Shown: piece after piece, positions 34,474-46,346 of the stretch
Layout: each line of letters starts with the position of its first letter
How positions within the stretch are numbered: position 1 is the stretch's first letter
From: Fistulifera solaris
Lineage: Eukaryota; Bacillariophyta; Bacillariophyceae; Naviculales; Stauroneidaceae
Assembly (NCBI GenBank): GCA_030295235.1
Contig: AP026125.1
Span: 682,001-746,000 of the forward strand
Reading direction: 5' to 3'
Length of the DNA: 64,000 bases
The notes under the pieces: generated by a model
What the model was told of the DNA's origin: nothing
Database searches by the model: none
Seen by the model: only the letters and a program-made list of their open reading frames with translations
Position numbers and translations under genes: made by a program

Positions 34474-37400
34474 CTACCTGAAATACACAATGGATCTCTT
34501 CTCTTCTAATTCCAGCTTCTTCTCGAGCAGTTCTTTCCGTCTCCTTTCTAATTTCTCTCGTATTGCGCGTTTCATCTCATCGCCGTTTGCGTCAGGTGTT
34601 GTACCTTTCGTTGGCGGAGCAGATTCACGTGGGACGTTTGATAAGTTGTTGCTGGCAAGCTCAGTGTTATTGGATGCCAGAGATGCAGTGTCTACCAGCT
34701 GCAGCGCAGATTTTTGATCCGTGTTTCCTTCTTCTGACTTATTGTTCAAGGAAGGTTCAGAACCAACATCGTTGGCAGCGGCGTCACTTACACTATTGAA
34801 CTGTTCTTTGTAGGCTCGAGACATTTCGCTGATTTCTGTACGCCGTTCTCCCCCAAATCCGTCTAAAACAATCTCAACGTTTTTGGTAGGTCCATCTTTC
34901 ATGGAAGTGTCCGATGTTCCTAGACTCTCGTCTATTGAAAAAAGAGACGACCCGGAATAAGCCGATGTCTTTCGTGGCTGAAGATCAGCATTCGGGTTCG
35001 CATCGTTAAATGGCAGACTTTCTAAATCGTCAGAAAGATGACTCAACACTGGGCCCTCCAGGCCCGATATTCTCGTCGTCCCGATGTGCTTTACATTGAA
35101 CCTGCTGCCATTTGCGCTTCCTGCCGTTGCATCTGTTCCTTGTCTTCCACCGTTCTTCCTGACCTTGTATGCTTGAATAATCATAGGCACGTAAATAAGT
35201 AGCTGCATCGACATGCTTATGGCAAAAACAAGAAAAACCTGAAGAAAATATCGAGCCGTAGGGTTATCACTGTCAATCAGAAAAAGCATAGGAAATCCGA
35301 CAGCAATCAGCTGAAACCAGCTGAAGAGTCCAACGCCCATGTTTTTAGCTTCGCTGAATTCGTCGCTTATATTTCGGGCTTGATAGGCCTGCTTACAAGC
35401 AACGAACAATGCCACAACATTCACAGCGCCCACTAGCATGGTCATCGTAAAAGAAATAGGTGTGCGACTGCCATCGTCGCTACTTTGACAGCTTCCGTAT
35501 GTGTTCCACGGCTCCCCTGCGATTTCGAGCCGTACAAATCGTAAGGGGTCAGCGAGAGTCCAGACAAGCATGAACGTAAAATTCAATGTAAACAACAGAG
35601 CAAACGGGGCCATGACGTCTACCTCCCTGACTCTCATTCGGCGCGAAGTTGCCCCAAAGAGCTTATTGATGCGCCATAGCTTTGAGAACAAAGCAGACAT
35701 AGCGACCGTGAATCCCATACTTAAGAGCCATGGCGATGCCATACAAGCGATGTCGCAACCGCGCTGCGAGCTTGTTCCATCGTCAATACTCAGGGGGATA
35801 ATCGCAAGCGCCATAACCAGCATCCCGGTCGAAATCGTCATGAGAAAGAAAGGCTGAAGAGTTTTCACAATTCGCAGGTTGCGGTAGTACCATACCCATC
35901 CGGATAGAAAAAGGGACGTGATGACAGCAACAGCTGTAAGAGTAAAACCAAGATACTTGATCGGCCCAAGATGGTTGAGGTTTTCCACCGGAGAAACACG
36001 CATTAAAACCTCAAAGGTTGCATCCTGGCCAGCACAGCCGGGGAAATTGCCACCATTTAGCACAGCGAATGCTACAGTACCTTGGGCAGTTCCAGGCTCG
36101 AGTTCTGAAGTAACAGCTTGAAAGGAATACTTAATTCGTCCGCCGGAGGGAACGGAAATTGCTTCGCCTTCCACTACTTGGACGGTGTCGCCTGATTCAA
36201 ACTTAGCAGTAGAGTAGTTGAGCCAAGCTGGTTTTGACTTGGGAACAACCATCACCTGATCAAGCTCGCTGTTGACCATCGAAATCTGGCCACTAGCCTC
36301 GTCCTTGGAACCTTGAAGTCCATCAAATTCTAATGCTTCACTTAAGAACGAAACTGCAATTCTTTCCGGGCACTTCTCACATATCGATAATTCTGGTTGC
36401 CAGAAAGTACCCGGAACACAATCGTCTGCAGTCTGAATAAAATTAAGAACTGTATCCGCGGAAGTATCGTTCACAATCCGACCGTTAATCGCAGCCTCAT
36501 AAGGAGAATCTAGATCCTGCAAGTAGTCTGTGACAATATCCTGCAGCAGAAGCGCATCAGAAGTCTTTCCAGGCTCCTCTCCTGGTGTAACAAGCTCGTC
36601 AACTAAAAATTCAGGGAACGGATCGAACCCTCCGCACATGAAGCTGTCCGTACAAAACTTATAAAGCTTCAATTGCTCAAGCGGTGCATATTCTTCTGCC
36701 TCAGAGTCCCATACTTCGATAGCCACAAGTCTGTCACCCTCTCTTTCCTTGTTAAAAACGACCTTCAAACCGGATACTTGTAGAAGCCTATCGCCGTCAT
36801 TCGTGTTCATTCCCTCAAAAGTGGCCACATTAATGGAGTAATTGAACATTTTGAAAACCGAAATACCATTCATAACGCCAGTACATGGGTTGTTTGGAAA
36901 TGGAAAGCCAGCCCAGATATCCGAGACACGTACATCGCCAGCTTCCCAACCCGATCCACGATATCCTCCGCTACTTGTAACAGCAAAGTCGGCTTTTGAC
37001 CACCACCGAAGCGCATCGGTAAACAGGTTTCCCAATTCACATTCACCGGCTTTACAGCGTCGATAGTCTTCCTCGCGACTGGCAGGCATAAAGGTAGCCT
37101 GGCCAACGACTGGATCATTCGCGGCTGCCTGGTTCGCTTGCTCCCTCAAAGCGTCAATGTTTGACGCGTACTCTTCATCTTTCAATGTAGCATTTAGGGT
37201 ATCCAGGCCATGTCGAATAAACTCGACACCGGTCACATTTTTCCCATCTGGGCTAAGCGTAAGTTTATGATGATAGTATTCTTCCGCACTGAGTGCGACG
37301 CTCGTCACCCATACGTTGCCAACTTTTTGAGGAGTCTCGAAAGCTGGGTCGTTTCCATCGACATCGATAAGAAGTGCGGGAGGATTTACGTGGTTGGTGA

Positions 37401-38163
37401 CGGCTGTCTTGAATGCTTCGTATTTTTCGAAACTATCAGCAAAGACCACAACAGGTATCCAACATCGGCTGTCACTATGGTCTGTTCGGTTCAAAAACGT
37501 ATCATAAATGCCGTATATTTCACCAGAGCAACCGTTCTGAACGTTGACACGGGCAATATAATCAAGTACACCCAGAGTTGACTCAATTTGATTGAAAGTC
37601 ATTGGCTGACCGTCATTTATATTGACGAGAACTGCCAAGCGAGTTTCGTCGTCAAAAAAGACAGGTATTGTGTATCGCGACCAACTTATACTGGGAGGTA
37701 TCGCTACATTTGTAAGCAAATAAGGAAAGTCTTCACTTTGCAACCCCGACAAGTCTCGCTGAGAAATGTCAAAATCTCCATTGTGTTGTGTCAAAAGACT
37801 CGGAGGGGCCGTGAAGACACGAAAACCGAAAATGTCCTGAAAGACTAATCGATTGACATTCCATACCAATGGATGCATCTGCACAAAGGGACTGTCTCTA
37901 TCCGCAAACGGCAGAACCAGCGAGGGCTCCCCTTTTCCGTAGTATCGCAAGAAAGCCGTAACAGCAGCCACTCCGCCCACGCAAGATTCGTCCTGTGCAT
38001 CCGCACAATCCGTCAACTCTCCGCTCAACAAAGGCGCTCCCGAAAGAACGAAATGAATGGTTTCGTTCGCCATCGTATCATTCACGTTGTCTTGTTCGCT
38101 CATGGTGATGAGAACAAAAAAGCTCGTTTTGAGGAGAATGTCTTCAAAGCGAAACACCCCCAT
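34474..38163 (-). CDS. 5'-nucleotidase-like ectodomain fused to a class C GPCR seven-helix domain
   Basis: 1229 aa in one uninterrupted exon. The ATG at 38163 is the first in frame; it gives a short hydrophobic leader (LLKTSFFVLI). Residues ~30-330 resemble a 5'-nucleotidase metallophosphatase domain by position, but the metal and phosphate motifs (DxHG, GNHE, GHTH) are not visible. Residues ~365-515 match the 5'-nucleotidase C-terminal domain (CELGNLFTDALRWWSKADFA, RLLQVSGLKVVF). A Cys pair and beta-rich stalk follow. Seven membrane helices (about 740-995) of GABA-B type come next (VWYYRNLRIVKTLQPFFLMT, LWRINKLF, PMLFLID). The cytoplasmic tail of ~230 aa ends in a coiled coil (RAIREKLERRRKELLEKKLE). 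It is probably a plasma-membrane receptor; the ligand may be a nucleotide-like molecule bound by an inactive enzyme fold, which is inference. Confidence 0.85.
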   Translation of the reverse strand: MGVFRFEDILLKTSFFVLITMSEQDNVNDTMANETIHFVLSGAPLLSGELTDCADAQDESCVGGVAAVTAFLRYYGKGEPSLVLPFADRDSPFVQMHPLVWNVNRLVFQDIFGFRVFTAPPSLLTQHNGDFDISQRDLSGLQSEDFPYLLTNVAIPPSISWSRYTIPVFFDDETRLAVLVNINDGQPMTFNQIESTLGVLDYIARVNVQNGCSGEIYGIYDTFLNRTDHSDSRCWIPVVVFADSFEKYEAFKTAVTNHVNPPALLIDVDGNDPAFETPQKVGNVWVTSVALSAEEYYHHKLTLSPDGKNVTGVEFIRHGLDTLNATLKDEEYASNIDALREQANQAAANDPVVGQATFMPASREEDYRRCKAGECELGNLFTDALRWWSKADFAVTSSGGYRGSGWEAGDVRVSDIWAGFPFPNNPCTGVMNGISVFKMFNYSINVATFEGMNTNDGDRLLQVSGLKVVFNKEREGDRLVAIEVWDSEAEEYAPLEQLKLYKFCTDSFMCGGFDPFPEFLVDELVTPGEEPGKTSDALLLQDIVTDYLQDLDSPYEAAINGRIVNDTSADTVLNFIQTADDCVPGTFWQPELSICEKCPERIAVSFLSEALEFDGLQGSKDEASGQISMVNSELDQVMVVPKSKPAWLNYSTAKFESGDTVQVVEGEAISVPSGGRIKYSFQAVTSELEPGTAQGTVAFAVLNGGNFPGCAGQDATFEVLMRVSPVENLNHLGPIKYLGFTLTAVAVITSLFLSGWVWYYRNLRIVKTLQPFFLMTISTGMLVMALAIIPLSIDDGTSSQRGCDIACMASPWLLSMGFTVAMSALFSKLWRINKLFGATSRRMRVREVDVMAPFALLFTLNFTFMLVWTLADPLRFVRLEIAGEPWNTYGSCQSSDDGSRTPISFTMTMLVGAVNVVALFVACKQAYQARNISDEFSEAKNMGVGLFSWFQLIAVGFPMLFLIDSDNPTARYFLQVFLVFAISMSMQLLIYVPMIIQAYKVRKNGGRQGTDATAGSANGSRFNVKHIGTTRISGLEGPVLSHLSDDLESLPFNDANPNADLQPRKTSAYSGSSLFSIDESLGTSDTSMKDGPTKNVEIVLDGFGGERRTEISEMSRAYKEQFNSVSDAAANDVGSEPSLNNKSEEGNTDQKSALQLVDTASLASNNTELASNNLSNVPRESAPPTKGTTPDANGDEMKRAIREKLERRRKELLEKKLELEEKRSIVYFR

Positions 38164-38877
38164 CGAATCTCCGCTGCAGAGACACCGGGGCACAAAAAAG
38201 CACGATAGGGGCGAGGATCGAGGATGGCATTTTCGAGATATTTCTTGGTCCTTTTTACTGTTTGCCTCGACCTCGGGCGTCGGAGTTCGGAGTTATTTAG
38301 AACGACACTTCCACATGTCGCTCGTGCACTTGGGTGCCGTTTCGGTACATTTCGATCAATACTGAATATAAAGTTTAACCGTTAATTAACTGTGTCGGAA
38401 CAGAGCTATAATGTAAAATTTGAGAGAACAATTATGACCCTTTGTCATAAGTCCTTTATCGCTCCTATACTGAGAGTATGGACTACTTTGTAGTTATGAT
38501 TTTCGGACTGTACCTTCTATCCAAGTGTTAGGCAGGCTAAAGGCTAAAATCTAAAATAGGTCTTCAGAGAGAGCTTGGGAGATTAGAAATTAGAAGCTAA
38601 AAAGAGATCAACATTTTTTGTCAATTTGACTATATCAGATGCCTTTATTAGCAACTGCTGTGCTAACCTGATACCGAATGTGACAATTTCCCATGTGCTA
38701 AACTACGGACTAGACCCGAAGGCAAGAACGCAAATGAAAGGGCTCGATGGTGTTACTTCACAAAGCGCAAGTCAATTCGTTTCAAATTACGACGTCTTTG
38801 CACGCTTCGCACTCTGAATCTTCTCCTTTTACCTTCAGAACGGTACTTGCGTTTGAGCCTAGCCTTCCTCACGGCTT
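38164..38877. other. Intergenic region
   Basis: About 710 bp between two leftward genes (5' flank of the GPCR fusion, 3' flank of BMS1). AT-rich and repetitive in places (38,530-38,600: TAAAGGCTAAAA-like words). No gene is supported. Confidence 0.4.
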
Positions 38878-41800
38878 CTAGTCTGACTTCTTTTGAGCAT
38901 TCGACTTCTCAACCTGACTTTTTCGTTCCTCTTTCTTCGACTTTCGGATTGCCTGCTTCGCTTTGCGGATTGTATTCAATGCTTGGATAAAACTTTCCTT
39001 TCGTCTCTCATCGGCCTCCATTATGACCGCTCTTTTGGCTAGGTAACCTTTCTTGTTTCGCTGGCGCTCATCCTTAGGCTTGCTAGCATACGGTAAAGCT
39101 TCTTCGAGTTTTTTCGGCACAACGAGCTTTGTCTTGACTTGTTCAGGACGTTCGACAGGCTTATAAATTGAATCAGGATTCACTTCGATCGGAGTCTGAG
39201 TCTCAAGTTGTAACTGTATCAAGTAAAGCCAGTGAGTTACGATAGTCCTCTCCAGACAACTTTCACCGTCAAACTTACCTGTGTCTTCCCTTTCATGGAC
39301 CTCCACCCGCTCAACCCGTTCTCCGATATATGGTTAGTCACAGGGTTATAATAACGCTTGATATCTACCGGCATCCAAGTGCGACAGAATACGATATCTG
39401 ACATGAGAATCTTATCTTCAAAGGTCGCACGAAAAGATCCCGGCTGACCCTCCCGGAGCGCCTTTTTGATTGATCCTCGTATTCCGCTGACGGTTTTTAT
39501 ACTTGCGCCTTCAAATCGACTTACTTCTAGGTCGCTGTTAAACATCCCCGAAATAAAGGCAGTGTTCTTGTATATTTTCGAAGGGGTACCTACAAGCTTG
39601 AGCTTTTTCACAACAGGGAATGAAGCATTCAACTCCAAAACCACCCCGGTTGCAGCTATACGGAAGCCCGAAATATTATCTGTCACCCTTTGAATCGCCA
39701 AGATTCCTGTATTTGGTGGACATTGAGGGCCATAGAATGTAGCAAAACAGTGCATATGCTCGGGCGTATACTTGATATGTCTCTGGCGCCCATTAGTATC
39801 CTCAGTGGATCTGTTGATCACAGAGACTAAGTGTGAGAAAACCGCTTTTGTAGGGCATTGTGGTATGCAGCATACTTACAAAACTGGAATGCTCTGGAAA
39901 CGTCTCCAACCAATCGAAAACACGAGAGGGTCATTGCTTCGAAGAATTTTCTTGTGCCATCTATGCTTCTTAAACCGACATCTGGTAAGGGAGAGAGAGG
40001 TTTCCTGAGTTGTCAGTCCTCCTAAAACTAGAGGCATCTTTGGATCGAACCCGGTGACAAACCCCGACGGTATCCCTTCAATCTTCACTCTACAGTACAG
40101 TCCCTGACGGAAACCTTCATGGCGCAATCGTGACCGCTCTCCATCGATACCGAATTCTTCTTTGTTCCTAGCAAGGCGAGCTTCCTTTTCCCTTTTCAAA
40201 GCCTCGATATATTCGTTTTCAGCAGACTCATCATTCATGTCACCACCATCTTGCTTTTTCTCGTTGTCGTAGTCGTCGTCAAATTTACTTTTCTGCTCAG
40301 CCTTCTTTTTCGCATAAAAATCACGGAGCTCTTCGTCCGTCAGACCTTCTGGAGGTAAATCATCAATAGAACCAGTCGCATCCCGACCGGAGGAAGTAAA
40401 TTTCTCTCCACTTTCAAGATCTTCGAAGTCTCCGTACTCTTCTTCCTCTTCCTTTCCCCAGTTTCCGGTTACAAATTTGTTGCGAATGCTCTCAACCAAA
40501 CATCCATCGCTGTCTTCCAACCAAGGTGTAACGTTCAAAGGAGCTTCTACCATTCGACAAGAGTCTTCCTCGTCCAATACTAACGCCTCCACGTGGTTGG
40601 ACCCGGAAAGAGAGTTGTTGGCACGCGATCCAGTTACCTTTGGCTTGAAGAACTCGTCGTCATCATCGGATGAACTTTCGTCCTCGTCTTCAAGTGCCTC
40701 GTTGATCATGCTGGATTTTTGCGATTGACCGTAGACAAGCTCCTGAAGATTTATCATTCCTGATTCTCGCTCCAAAAATGATTGCTTAGCCCGTTCCGCG
40801 ATACTGGACTTCCAGTGATTAACTCCCAACGATGTTCCTTCGATTTCGTCTTCAGATAGATTTTCATCGTCGCTGCTTTCTGTGCCTTCTTCTTCCGATT
40901 CTTCATCAATTTCGTCATCCGATGACTCCTCGTCTTCTTCTTCGTCGTCCTTTTCATCGCCACTATCGCTTTCATTTTCGTCATCACTTTCACTTTCCAT
41001 ATCCTCATTTAAATCACCCAGAGCATCTCCTCGACGAGAAGACCGACGCCGATCTGTGTCAGATCCCTCTGATTCCGAGTCGTCATCGTCGTCCTCGCTC
41101 TCCTCTTCACTATAAGAAGATGATTCCTCAGCTACAATGGCTTTGCTGCCTTTAAAAATTCGAAACGACGACTTCTTCATTTTTTCATCGACACTTGTTC
41201 TAACATCTTGCAAATTCTTTAACATGCCAGCTGGTGCATCTGAATCGTACTCCACTTCTTCTTCCTCTTCCTCATCATTGTCGGCATCGCCATCGTCCTC
41301 TTTGCGTCTCGAAATTATGGCTAAATTTTCCTTCTTAGTATAGTTGGCTTGTCGAATGTCAATGTAGACAGCGTCCTTGTCGAAAGTGACAGCCCCTACA
41401 TCCGAAAGCGGAGCAAACAACAGTGCATCTTTCTTACTGAGTGTCGTCCGATCACGCTCCTTATCTGGTAGTGGACAAGGATCCGGTAAAACGCTAATAT
41501 CCGCCATGTCGTAATCCCCGACTCCAATGAGATGAACTTTCATCTTAGGATTCAGGTGCGTCCCTCGAACAAATCCATAAAAAACCATGGTTCGGTCGCA
41601 TTCGGGATCATTTTCCACATCGTTAGGATTTGTTATATCTTCATGCCGATCAACAACAATGTACGGGTGAGTATTTTTCCATACTAAAGGTCGGAACTGC
41701 AGATTGAATAAAAGAATCAGATGACCGCTTTCAAAGCCTTATATCACTATCATATCAAATGAACGTACCTTTGCTCGAGAAATAAAGAGAGTGAGTTGTT

Positions 41801-42507
41801 TCACTTCATGTTTCAAGTACTTTCCATTGATTACACCGGAGAAGTAGAGCATCTTTGCTCCATCGTAAATCTCAGTCCAGAACCGTTGCTTCAGCAGCTT
41901 CTTTGTCTTTCTCAGATTCTTTGCCGTTTTAAATTGATCCAGATGCGTGAAAACTCCCATGACTTTCGGAAAACCATGCGTTTGCAAAATATTGAGAAAT
42001 TCGAATGTCTCCATTTCGAACCCAAACTTGGCGTCGACGCACAAGAGAACGAGGTCGGCGATTTTGGCGCAATCCAGCATGCCCGCCGTATCGTTCGGAC
42101 ACTCGAGGAGAGTGATGCGTTTCTTCTTTCCCGTAACGACAGTAATGGGTCCAGTAACGGTAGTCAAGTTGTGATTGGTGTACATTTTGACGAGCGAACG
42201 AATGAGTGTTGACTTGCCGACGCCGGGCGGTCCCATGACAACCACCATGGTCGGAGGAGTCTCGTGTAATTCCGTAGCTCTGCGATCATGGAGCGGAACG
42301 TATTCTTTCTTCTGCGATCGGTCAAGGTTTCTTTGAATATTTCGTTTGGTACGAACGACATTGGCAACGGAAAAGGCTCGGTGATTGTGACGCTCAACGC
42401 GCGTGTTGTCCTTCTTTGCCTTTTTGTCTTTTTTTCTTTTCCTTGGCTCCGACACCGGCTTTCCGGCCCTTGTGCGAGTGGTGCTCGATCTTATCTCCTT
42501 TCTCCAT
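38878..42507 (-). CDS. BMS1: BMS1 ribosome-biogenesis GTPase
   Basis: Four exons (42507-41769, 41696-39880, 39810-39279, 39213-38878) encode 1140 aa. The GTPase P-loop is [26 protein letters not shown]-like [24 protein letters not shown] and [20 protein letters not shown] follow, then [15 protein letters not shown] and the conserved [20 protein letters not shown] very long Asp/Glu/Ser-rich linker leads to [10 protein letters not shown], the KYTPEHMHC motif and YNPVTN near the end. BMS1 acts with Rcl1 in the small-subunit processome. One T run (42429-42435, plus strand) has one base too many for the Lys-rich N-terminus [18 protein letters not shown] to stay in frame. All other joins are exact. 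Confidence 0.93.
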
Positions 42508-42774
42508 GTTGGCAATTAGAATGGAACAAGAAATTTAGCGCATTGCTACCTTGTGCATGTGACGAGAAAGCTGAAAGAAAAAGAAAAAAATAAAAGCAGG
42601 GTGCTTTTTTGGATGGTGTCCTGCGCACGGTTGAACGGAGGACAGACGTACAGTGACCCAATGTGTACAGGGAGCTACAGTTGCTAAGGCGAATCAATTA
42701 GTTTAACCACTTTTAAATGCATGAACGATTTAAGGTAATGCGAGAACATTTAGGTAAAAAGTTCTCTGAAAAAG

Positions 42775-43773
42775 CTACTCGAAAGAAGAGCTTTTACTTT
42801 GTACATAGAGGCCCAGTCTTTCATCAATTGCTTGCACTCGCTGCACGAGACCTGGATCAACCCCACCAGGAATACCGCTGAATCCATTGAGAGCTTCGGT
42901 AGTCAAAGACTTCATCTCAGACGCAAAACTTAGCCCCCGTACCGTCAAGCCGGCATCCAAGACAGCCAAACACTCCGCCAAATCATCATACCCCACCAAC
43001 TGGCCAAGCACTTGCGCCGCTTCTCCTAAATCCCCACTCAGCTCTTCCACGACTCTCGCCTGAATAATTCGTAGTATTTGTAGCAATCGCGAGCTTTCTT
43101 TGGTTATCCGTGGAGAATTTGCTATTCGTTCGCATTCGCCCTCTAAGTGCCGGAGAAACCCGGCTGTCAAATTTTCCTGCGACAAGATGCGATCCAACGA
43201 ATCCTCACGCTCCCTTTCTGTCAAATTCTGATCCGAAATCGTTCGTATAATCTTGCCAAGAAGTTCCTTGTTGCTGTTATCAATTCCCACGGCTTCTTCG
43301 ACAAAGCCTTCCGCGAAGGAAAAAATAACATCAATGGCTTCGGACACTTGTTCTCCCGCTGCTTCTCCTTGTTCGTGCACCGTCTTGGCCAAAATATCTT
43401 GCACTATCCCAACACCGCGTTCACCATCCGACAAAATGTCCAGAACGAGCGGAATCTGCTTCGTCAGGTACGACGGAATGTGAGTCGGATCTTTCACGGA
43501 CAGTATCTGATCGACAAGAAGACGAAAATCTCGCTTTCGGTCTTCGAATTGGGACTCGTCTACTTCTTTGGGTGAGTATTGATGTCCGTCTGCGCCCAAA
43601 GAAGGACCGTATTTCGGTATTGCCGCCAATCGAATCCGAGGGTCCGGAAAATAGGTGCTACATCTCGCCGTCTCTCTGTGGAAAGGACGGCTCGGTGAAA
43701 ACCCTCGAACGCTTGGTTTCGCTACCAATAGCAATATTAATCTAATTGTAATTCTATTCATTCTCGACCGCAT
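42775..43773 (-). CDS. Unknown helical protein, probably plastid-targeted
   Basis: 332 aa in one exon from ATG 43773. The leader MRSRMNRITIRLILLLVAKP ends at SVRG^FSPSR, that is, a signal peptide followed by Phe and then a Ser/Arg-rich stretch (PFHRETARCSTYF), as in diatom plastid precursors. The mature part is almost all amphipathic helix with many Glu and Leu (VQDILAKTVHEQGEAAGEQV, EREREDSLDRILSQENL). No known domain or membrane segment is recognised. Function unknown. Confidence 0.6.
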   Translation of the reverse strand: MRSRMNRITIRLILLLVAKPSVRGFSPSRPFHRETARCSTYFPDPRIRLAAIPKYGPSLGADGHQYSPKEVDESQFEDRKRDFRLLVDQILSVKDPTHIPSYLTKQIPLVLDILSDGERGVGIVQDILAKTVHEQGEAAGEQVSEAIDVIFSFAEGFVEEAVGIDNSNKELLGKIIRTISDQNLTEREREDSLDRILSQENLTAGFLRHLEGECERIANSPRITKESSRLLQILRIIQARVVEELSGDLGEAAQVLGQLVGYDDLAECLAVLDAGLTVRGLSFASEMKSLTTEALNGFSGIPGGVDPGLVQRVQAIDERLGLYVQSKSSSFE

Positions 43774-44072
43774 TTTGATATATTTCTCGTTTGCTTTCTT
43801 TGTGATGAATCATCATCATCGCAATCCCGAAAATGGTGGATCCGGTTGTCGCGGGTCGTCTTCTCCCCCGCTTGCCGAGACTGGATTTTCAGTCATGAGT
43901 CAGAAAACAGCATGCCATTTTTTCGTCCAGCTTCTCATTTTGGCGGTATAGTCCGCGCCAACAACGGAAAGTGACTTCGACAAAAATTAGTATTAGAAAG
44001 TCTGTAGACTAATGACTCACCTCATCGTAGGTCTAACAAAAAGTACTTTGGACCCGGCACTCGCGCGTAGGA

Positions 44073-45166
44073 ATGTCCCTCCTCCGCTTCCCTCATCTTT
44101 CCCCCCCATCTGAAACAGAAAACACGAGGAAAGACCTCGAACATCAAAAAGTCTTCGGTGAAATACAAGCATTCACCATTTTGGCTCAAAGAACCGAGGA
44201 AGAGAGACACCAAGGTGAAACGAGTGTTCCCTTACCCCAAAAGAATCACAAAAGAATAAGTCGAGAAGAAGAAATGAGCTCCGAATCGGGCGAATACTCC
44301 TCAAACAGAATGAATTCACTGGACATTCTCGCTGCCACTTTCTTTGTTGTCGCTGGCGCCTGGCTGATCATCGCTTTGGTATATTCCTACTTTGTAATTA
44401 TATTTTTAAGACTGAGAGCACGAGGCGAGTTGAACTCGATCTACGAAGAAGACTTTGGTCGAGTGTACCTGTGTGGCAGCACTCGATTCTACATTTCCTT
44501 TGGTGGCATCTTCCGCCGATACATTCGCCATATACAACCCGAGCCTTCGCCGGGAGAACAAGTGATTCAATCCGTCAAATTTATGACCCGAGCGGAACGG
44601 CGAGAAGCCATGGAAATATTACTGTACGATTCAGTGGATAAGGGGTTTTCGAGGGTCGAAAATAAGCTCGAACAGGCGCTACCCACCGACGGGGACCTTG
44701 AACTCGGCCAAGCGAGTTCCGCATCAAATGATTATCTAGATGCCAATCCAGATACGACTTCTTCACAAGAACCAGTCTGCTCTATTTGTTTGGGTGAATA
44801 CGAATCGGATGACGATATACTGCGATCCAAAACATGTCCTCACGAGTTTCACAAAGAGTGTGTCATGGATTGGCTGCAACGCCAAATCAACACGGAATGC
44901 CTTGTTGCCGCTCGCCAATGGTAGACGAGCAGGATGTTTGGGCTACGGTGAAAAGGCAAAGAAAGTTCAAGAAAAAGGTATCACGACACGAAGTCATCTC
45001 CAAAGTCCTTCGGAAAAGGTCGGATCTTTCCGACACGGGGCGAAATAATACTAGTGATGGAAACGATTCCAACAGTAGTTCCGAATCCACCGTGCCCGAG
45101 TCACCGCCGCGACGTGATTTACGAATAGAGTCAAGCGATGCCAGCCAGGATTTGCCGGAACCGTAA
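44073..45166 (+). CDS. RING-H2 membrane protein, probable E3 ubiquitin ligase
   Basis: About 364 aa. One membrane helix (ILAATFFVVAGAWLIIALVY, continuing YFVIIFL) lies near residue 90, and the RING-H2 finger is near 235-280: CSICLGEYESDDD, CPHEFHKECVMDWLQ, then CPCC. The last two Cys are restored only if a CC at 44900-44901 has one more base, giving NTECPCCRSPMV; the shifted frame then continues 90 aa of Lys- and Ser-rich tail to 45166. It resembles plant ATL-type single-span ligases that act on endomembranes. The start may be at 44073 or at 44274 (MSSESGEYSSN); the first ~65 residues lack features. Confidence 0.75.
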
Positions 45167-45340
45167 ACATCGTTAGTTGTTAAGCTCCGTAGGAAGGAGA
45201 TACAACGTAGCTCCGTAACATTTATGGAAGATAATCTATGATTTAAGTAAATAGTCAGTAAGAACATAATGAATCAAAAGTTTCGGCACGACAAAGATTA
45301 GTAAAAAAGCTATCCAACGAGGACTAAATAATTTATTTAT

Positions 45341-46346
45341 TTACTCTTCATCAGCAGCAAGTTCAGCCTTCTTCGCATCCTTCTTGGCTTGCACACGAGC
45401 CTTGCGTTCGTCGTGAGTGAGCTTACTCTTGCGCTTGTAAGACTTGTCGGGAGTAAATTCCTTCTTCTCGGAAGGACTGGGATCCTCACGAATCTTTTCG
45501 TGCACTCCCTCGTACAATTCTTCCAAACCATCACCGGCAATATCGTTTTCAAGGAACGACTTGAAGTGCGATTGGTACTTGGCATTATCTTCCTCCTCCA
45601 AATATTCCATGTACTCGGACACGTGTCCACCAAAGATGCGTTCGCGGTGCATGTCGGCATCGTATTCCTTCGTGTCACGGTCGTATCCAGGGAATCGCTT
45701 CTCGGAGTGAGGAATGTCCAAACCACCGTCAGCGGCGCCCTTCAAGGCACCGAAAATACGGCAACCCGTACTGGTAGTGCGGCAACCCACATCCAAAAAA
45801 GCAACGGAAGGGCTTCTTGTCGTCATCGACTTCATCGACGTAGTACTTCTTATTGTCGTACTCGGTGCTGACAATTTGTCCATCGACTTCGGTGTTGCCC
45901 TCGTAAACATCATCGAGTCCGAGTTTCTGCAACACACGACGAGCGACCAAAAGACCCGTGCAGTAAGCGGCGGCGTAGTTTTTCAAACCAACCGAAAGAC
46001 CATAGCGGGCGAGTTCTTTCGAAGTGGCTTGAGCGAGGACGCGGTCACCGTCAATGAGCGAATACACAATCTGGCAAATGACTTGCTGGTTGGTGAATCG
46101 GACGACCAAACGGTACTTGGGCGACTGGTATTTGTTCTTGTCCTGGCAAACAAGTCTCTTGCGCTGACGGTAATCCGTTTTTCCTTCGCGGCGACGTCGG
46201 AACTTGACCTGATATCGCGAGAAGTACGCTTTGGTTTTGGTGGCTTGGACGAACGGCTGTTGAAAAGAAAAACGAGATATTTTGTTAGCTGATTGACTCT
46301 TTCTCAGATTTTACGGACGACTTAGACTCGAACAGATGCTTACCAT
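45341..46346 (-). CDS. RPL5: Cytosolic ribosomal protein uL18 (RPL5)
   Basis: 305 aa with the diagnostic N-terminus FVQATKTKAYFSRYQVKFRR, YRQRKRLVCQDKNKYQSPKY and the core FGALKGAADGGLDIPHS. RPL5 binds 5S rRNA in the 60S subunit. The first exon carries only the ATG (46346-46344); an 87-bp intron (46257-46343, GTAAGC...CAACAG) follows, then one large exon. The run of six A at 45794-45799 (plus strand) has one base too many: with five, PFRCFLDVGCRTTSTGCRIF reads through. Since this is an essential and highly conserved gene, the run is most likely a sequence error. The gene is divergent from TMEM18. Confidence 0.93.
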
